Assembly: GCA_945861365.1 (NCBI GenBank)
Contig: CAMAUH010000103.1
Location: 1-10,612, forward strand
Origin: Candidatus Kuenenia stuttgartensis
Lineage (GTDB): Bacteria > Planctomycetota > UBA1135 > UBA2386
Direction: 5' to 3'
DNA length: 10,612 nt
Position numbers and translations under genes: made by a program. The notes under the pieces are model-generated. The model ran no database searches. It was given only the letters and a program-made list of their open reading frames with translations, and was not told where the DNA came from. Below, piece after piece: positions 6,308 to 10,612 of the stretch (position 1 is the stretch's first letter; every line of letters starts with the position of its first letter).

Positions 6308-8218
6308 ATGTCGCGTAAACCACAGACACACACAGGTTCCGTTCGACTGACCGCGGCTCGCACTCTGGCCGTGGCGCCACTCGTGGCCACGTCTTTGGTT
6401 GCGCAGGTGCCGTCGCCCGTGCAGCCGCTGCCAACGCGCCGCGTGCATGAGACGATGGCGCCGACGACCTCGACCACGCAGCTCAATGGCACTTCGCCGC
6501 TCTTTCAGTATCCAGACGGGCAGTGGAACCATGGCGAGGGTTTCACGACGGCAGGCGCTGACGAGGACCAGGGTGGCTGGTTCAACGAAGAAAGTGGGGA
6601 TGGCTTGACGCCCTCTGACATCCACACGACTCGTGGTTGGACATCTTGGACCTGGACCAATCCCATCAACCCCAGCAGTGGGGCGGCGATCCGCAACTTC
6701 GTGGGCTATCTGCGCCCTAACAACAATCTGCCGGACACCCATCCTCTGTATGGCCAGCTTGGTGCAGGGCAGGGCCCATTCGGCAACGGAACCTACGTCG
6801 ACCAGGGTGCGTTCGAGGTGTTCGCGCCGATCGCTGGTCCTGGCCCGACGCAGAAGATCGTGGTGGTCATCAACAACTGGGAAAGCACCGCTTTCCCGAA
6901 AGACCATCAGGGGCGTGTCTTGCCCTGGAACGTCTACGAGGGGTTTTTCAGCCCCGATGGCCTCGTGCGCCCGGAGCTGTCAGGCACCCGGAGTCTCGCC
7001 AACTTCCAGGCCAATACATCGGAGGCAGACGTCAAGAGGGCCGCGTTTGCCGCGGACGCCGTGGCAACTGCCACGTCGAACGGTGCCACCTACTGGCCCA
7101 TTTCTGCATACGCCGTCTGCAGCATGCCCGGCCGCCAGACGACCCTGAACGAACAGCGCAACATGCAGCTCCGGCAGGCCGTCTTGCTGATGCTGCAACA
7201 ACCGGATGCCCGCAATCCTCTCTATCCAGCCTTCCTATCGGCCCAGGACATCGAGCAGCGGGTGGTCGTCGTGTTCATCGGTGGGTCCAACGGCGGGCAC
7301 CAGTCGATGTGGGCGGCCATGCGCCACCCCGACAAGGTGCATGGCACCTACGCCGAGGTGATCAACCCGAGCATCCAGCGGCTGTTCGGCGAGCACGATC
7401 TGGGCTTTGCCTACTCACGCCTCGCCGGGTTGCCCGAGAAGGGCGCCACGGTCACCGAGTGGGACTTCATGAATTGGGGCCGCTACACCTGGAACCAGGG
7501 CAAGTGGATCCACGACATCTCGCTGCTGCGCCGCCAGGCGCGCAACCAGGCCTATCGGCCGTCCTGCTTCCGCGTCGCCGACGAGGACATCACCTCTACC
7601 GGCACTGACTGGGTTGCCGTGGCGAACCAGGGTGCGTGGCTCGACCACGGCCAGAGTCCGGTCAGCAACCCTGCGGGCTGGGGCATCAGCAGCAAGTTGT
7701 CGTGGTCGGTGACTCGCTTTGCTTGCCACGACGCCGGCAACCAGACGGTGAATCCGTACACCAACACTCCGACCTACTACGCCCAAAAGGTGATCCACGA
7801 AGTGATCTTGGCAGCGATTGCCAATCGAACAGCACAGCTTGCGGCACCGACCCAGCCGTTGGTGCCAGCCCCGATCCCGTCCGAAGACCGCCCAGCGGGT
7901 CCGGCGCAGTTGCGTGGGCTCGACGACCCACATGAATGGGCGCTCGGTCGCAAAGGCACGGCCATGGCGACGTCGAACTCGCTGCTGGCCGAGGACGCCA
8001 CATGGTTCAACCGTGTGCAGCCGGGCGCAGCCGGGACCTGGCTCGGTACGAAGGAGTCGATCCTGATCAGCGCCGGGCGTGTGTACGTCGTAGGTGCCGA
8101 GGGCGTCGTCACCGCGTTTGCGGTCGACCTGACTGCGGGCATGCGGCACCGACTGGTCAAGGTGGCGCAGACCCACGACGCCAATGGTCGCCCTAAGAGC
8201 CTCGGGCTGGACGCGTGA
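6308..8218 (+). CDS. Secreted alpha/beta-hydrolase-like protein, ends at an in-frame TGA inside a predicted propeller
   Basis: A 636-residue protein with a signal peptide (basic start, hydrophobic core, likely cleavage after SLVA32). Residues ~150-480 look like an alpha/beta-hydrolase core. 'QKIVVVINN' could be an early strand, and 'VVVVFIGGSNGGHQ' holds a GxSxG nucleophile elbow with Ser327. Asp427 in 'RVADEDITSTG' and His474 in 'FACHDAG' are candidate triad partners, which I infer from position only. The GGSNGG form resembles tannase/feruloyl-esterase or polyester-depolymerase-type elbows, but the rest is not close enough to name a substrate. From about residue 560 the sequence changes to blade-like strands ('ESILISAGRVYVVGAEGVVTAF'). 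It then stops at TGA 8216-8218, after which the same frame continues with matching propeller sequence. The product as written is therefore probably truncated. Codon third positions are less GC-biased than in the genes to the left. Confidence 0.72.
   Translation: MSRKPQTHTGSVRLTAARTLAVAPLVATSLVAQVPSPVQPLPTRRVHETMAPTTSTTQLNGTSPLFQYPDGQWNHGEGFTTAGADEDQGGWFNEESGDGLTPSDIHTTRGWTSWTWTNPINPSSGAAIRNFVGYLRPNNNLPDTHPLYGQLGAGQGPFGNGTYVDQGAFEVFAPIAGPGPTQKIVVVINNWESTAFPKDHQGRVLPWNVYEGFFSPDGLVRPELSGTRSLANFQANTSEADVKRAAFAADAVATATSNGATYWPISAYAVCSMPGRQTTLNEQRNMQLRQAVLLMLQQPDARNPLYPAFLSAQDIEQRVVVVFIGGSNGGHQSMWAAMRHPDKVHGTYAEVINPSIQRLFGEHDLGFAYSRLAGLPEKGATVTEWDFMNWGRYTWNQGKWIHDISLLRRQARNQAYRPSCFRVADEDITSTGTDWVAVANQGAWLDHGQSPVSNPAGWGISSKLSWSVTRFACHDAGNQTVNPYTNTPTYYAQKVIHEVILAAIANRTAQLAAPTQPLVPAPIPSEDRPAGPAQLRGLDDPHEWALGRKGTAMATSNSLLAEDATWFNRVQPGAAGTWLGTKESILISAGRVYVVGAEGVVTAFAVDLTAGMRHRLVKVAQTHDANGRPKSLGLDA
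8216..8218 (+). other. In-frame TGA interrupting the hydrolase-propeller reading frame
   Basis: Frame 2 is open from 6308 to 8215 and again from 8219 to the window end at 10612, which I checked codon by codon; this TGA is the only stop between. The local protein reads 'SLGLDA', stop, 'ALAAGPGGTIVVGS'. TGG to TGA is a single transition, and a Trp here would give 'LDAWALAAG', which recalls 'DPHEWALG' about 85 residues earlier. UGA is a normal stop elsewhere in the window: the antiporter, PKD and cstA genes all end in it. Nonsense mutation, base-call error and read-through are all possible. Confidence 0.7.
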
Positions 8219-10612
8219 GCCTTGGCGGCAGGACCCGGCGGCACGATCGTGGTCGGCTCACGCCGCCATCTCTTCGTGCTGGACAACAACCTGAACGAGT
8301 TGCCGGGCCGCTCGGTCGAACTGCCCTGGGAGGTTGCGCAGCCGCACCACATGAAGTTTGCCGACGTGCTGCCCAGCACCTTCAACGGCGGCTCGGAGCT
8401 CGTGTTCGCGTCGGTACACGGCGGCCTCGTCTTCTACAGCCTGGGCAACGGCTCGGGGCCGCCAGTTCCGCTCTATGAATGGCCGGAGCCCGGCATTGTC
8501 GACTTCGTGATCAGCAAGACGGGCACCGTTGCCGTACTGTCCAACCGCGGTGTCGTGGCGGAGGTCGATTTCTCGACGGTCACCAATGCGACGAGCATGC
8601 CGACCCTGGCTGCGGCCTCGCGGCCGATCCCGAGGCGGCTGCAAGAGCATGTGACCAGCAATGACCCCGATCTCGACTCGCCGAGTCAGGGGCAGCCACT
8701 CGACATCGAGCTGATGCGGTGTCGTCTCGACGGAACGGTGCAGGAGGGGATCGTCGCAACTTGGACTGGCGACGAAGACTCCTACGGGACGGTGGCGGTG
8801 CGTGCATATGTGCCCGGCACCATGATCACCAAGCCCTTCGCCGCACAGCTGGCCCCAGGCCTTGCGGGGAGAGGTGGCACGGACATCGCGACCTGCCATA
8901 CGGACACCTCGCAACTCAATGCGAGCTCTGTCGAGCCTCCAGGGGATCACCTTTTGGTTCTGTATCGGGATCGGCTGCATCTGCTCGACGACTCGGGTGC
9001 GCCAGTCGGCGAGAAGTTCCTGTTCCTGACGAATCAGGCCACCGGCAACGCGTACGTGCCCTTCGGGCGCCAGGCGAATGCGATTGTGGTAGGCGACCTG
9101 ATCGACAATGGCCTGACGGGCAGCACGGGACCCTACGCGGAAGAAGTTGTGGTCGCGACGCAATCTGGCGCCCTGATGTGGCTGCACATCAACGACATTG
9201 CGGCAGCTGGCTCCACTCTCGGGTCAGCGTACTACCTGGCCAATGTCGGCGGCGCCAACTCACAGGTTCAGCCGCGTACCAACCAGTGCATGTCGTCGAC
9301 CTGGGCGATGACGCAGCAAGCGGGAGACGTGACGCAGTTGCATCTGCTCGACCAGCGTGGCGGATACTGGCAGGTCAATGGCGCGGGGGGCGTTGTGCTG
9401 AAGGACATCCAGGGGGAGGCGGTTGGCGCCCGGGGTTGGAGCGATCTCGGGAATCGGACTGCGACAGGTACGGTGATTCCGCCGTCGGTAGGGAGCTGGC
9501 CGGCCTTGCGGCTCGAGCTACAGTCGCCACTCCTGGGCCAGGGAACCAAGCTGCAACCGAATCCGTGGTGCCCCATCAACCCCATTGTCGTTGCATATGA
9601 AAAGGCCGGAACGTCTTACTACTTGCATGACAACTGGGATCGGTTCCGCACGACGTCACTATCATGGAATGGTTTCGTCGTACATGCCTGGGCGGGCTGT
9701 GTGCTTGATGATTCGACTAACGGCCGCGAAGTCTGGCAGTGGTCGTCCGGAGGGGATTGGGGAAACCTCGTGGAGGGTATGCGATTTCCGGTCCCGAGCA
9801 GTAGCCCGAGTTGGCCCGTGACGGCTCTGTGGGCCTCGACCAACGAGACAACGCAGAGTTCCCCAGCAGACAGGGTCGGCTACCTCGAACTGCGTAGCAC
9901 GGTGACGGCGACGCCCATCATGACGCACCAGGCCATTCAGGGCTTCATGCTGCCGGATGGCAGGCGCGCCGTTGTGCTCGGTTGCCCCGGTGGCAGTGTC
10001 CGCATCCTCAGCTTGCAGCCGAGCGACTTGGGGACGCCTTTGAGCCAGGCTCACTCGATCGGTGGCACGCCGATCGACATCGCAAGCACCCCAGACCTTG
10101 GTTATGGCGGTGGTGCCATGGCGGTTCGGCAGTCCGTCAATGGGGACCTGACAATCTGGTTCGGAACGTTGTATCGCCCGACTCCTCGACCTGCCGCGTA
10201 TGCCACTGCTGGGCAGGGATCGCTCGCAGACAGTGAAGTCGCAACAGGTGAATTGCACCGGCTGAGTTGGGCCGTGGGTGGTTCTGCGATCAATCTGCAG
10301 AGCAGCCTGGCGCTTGCGCCGGGCATCACGTCCCGAGGCGGCTATGGCGTAGTCGGCCTCTGCGTAGCCAACCTTATCGAGGAGCCGTCGCCGCAGCCGC
10401 AGGTGGACGAGTTGGTCGTGACGACGTTGACGGGCGACGTGATCGTGATGGACGCTGCAACATGGCAGGAACGGTGGCGAACCCACGTGCCTGGTGCTGC
10501 TGGCTTCTACAACTCGATTCGCGTCGCGGATCTGAACGGCGATGCCCACAAGGAGCTGTACGTGTCGGGGAGCTTCGGTATCTGGCGCTTTACGCAACCC
10601 GGAGAAGTGATG
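8219..10612 (+). CDS. FG-GAP-like beta-propeller region, downstream part of the interrupted hydrolase gene, 3' truncated by the window
   Basis: 798 codons without a stop in the same frame as the hydrolase, running off the right edge. No convincing independent start exists: TTG 8222, GTG 8249 and ATG 8351 all lack a properly spaced Shine-Dalgarno. The start given is simply the first codon after the TGA. The protein is rich in beta-strand and Gly/Asp turns. Four segments share a blade pattern of [V/A]-D/N-L, a loop, E-[L/V]-V-x-[A/T], G, and then a hydrophobic strand. They begin near 8357 (FADV.. SELVFAS), 9086 (VVGDLIDNG.. EEVVVAT), 10361 (VANL.. DELVVTT) and 10523 (VADLNGDAHKELYVSG). The last matches FG-GAP/VCBS repeats of integrin-alpha-type propellers closely. 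No signal peptide is present, which argues that it belongs to the upstream protein. Likely role: a binding or scaffolding domain of an exported protein. Its function is otherwise unknown. Confidence 0.68.

Noticed and set aside
6304..6318. Four-codon upstream frame (ATG CAT GTC GCG TAA) overlapping the hydrolase start
   Set aside because: Its ATG is only two bases from the purine run, too close for initiation; it is most likely a chance overlap.
8216..8262. Selenocysteine insertion at the in-frame TGA
   Set aside because: I find no convincing bacterial SECIS-like hairpin at the required distance after the TGA. A propeller blade is also an unlikely site for Sec. The palindrome CACGATCGTG at 8242-8251 is too short to count.
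8351..8353. ATG as an independent start for the propeller part
   Set aside because: The nearest GGAGG is 17 bases upstream, there is no signal peptide, and blade sequence already exists before this codon.
8258..9187. 309-codon minus-strand frame opposite the propeller region
   Set aside because: The plus-strand frame continues for 798 codons with repeated blade motifs; the minus-strand translation shows no domain or start signal.

Overview
The window is high-GC bacterial DNA. It most likely comes from a member of the Planctomycetota. The best evidence is the 698-residue secreted protein at 2242-4338. Its N-terminal domain, paired PKD domains and closing 'GAPGCPL' domain match an architecture I associate with large paralogous families in that phylum. 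The sortilin-like protein with a helical tail at the left edge also fits, but it occurs in other phyla too. The assignment comes from family resemblance and was not tested by a search.

Layout, left to right. (1) 1-624, plus strand: the last 207 codons of a large sortilin/VPS10-type glycosyl hydrolase-like protein. (2) 657-2219, plus strand: a CPA1-family cation/proton antiporter, 32 bp downstream and probably co-transcribed. (3) 2242-4338, minus strand: a secreted PKD-domain protein, convergent with the antiporter across a 22 bp gap. (4) 4435-6141, minus strand: a CstA-family carbon starvation transporter, upstream of the PKD gene on the same strand. A weak terminator-like hairpin and an inverted repeat lie between the two. 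(5) 6163-6307: a divergent intergenic region with a plausible rightward promoter. (6) 6308 to the window end, plus strand: a secreted alpha/beta-hydrolase-like protein (6308-8218). Its frame stays open for another 798 codons after a single in-frame TGA and runs off the right edge. The part after the TGA reads as a beta-propeller of FG-GAP-like blades.

The main observation is the hydrolase-propeller locus. Blade-like sequence begins before the TGA and continues in the same frame after it. The locus therefore looks like one gene of more than 1,430 codons carrying one stop, possibly a Trp TGG changed to TGA. It could be a young pseudogene, a sequencing error or a recoding site. The locus also has visibly lower GC at third codon positions than the genes to its left.

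The antiporter and CstA are ordinary inner-membrane housekeeping or nutrient functions. The other three proteins are probably exported. I see no shared pathway joining all five. No tRNA, rRNA, CRISPR array, transposase, integrase or attachment site was recognised. No gene-free stretch exceeds about 145 bp.
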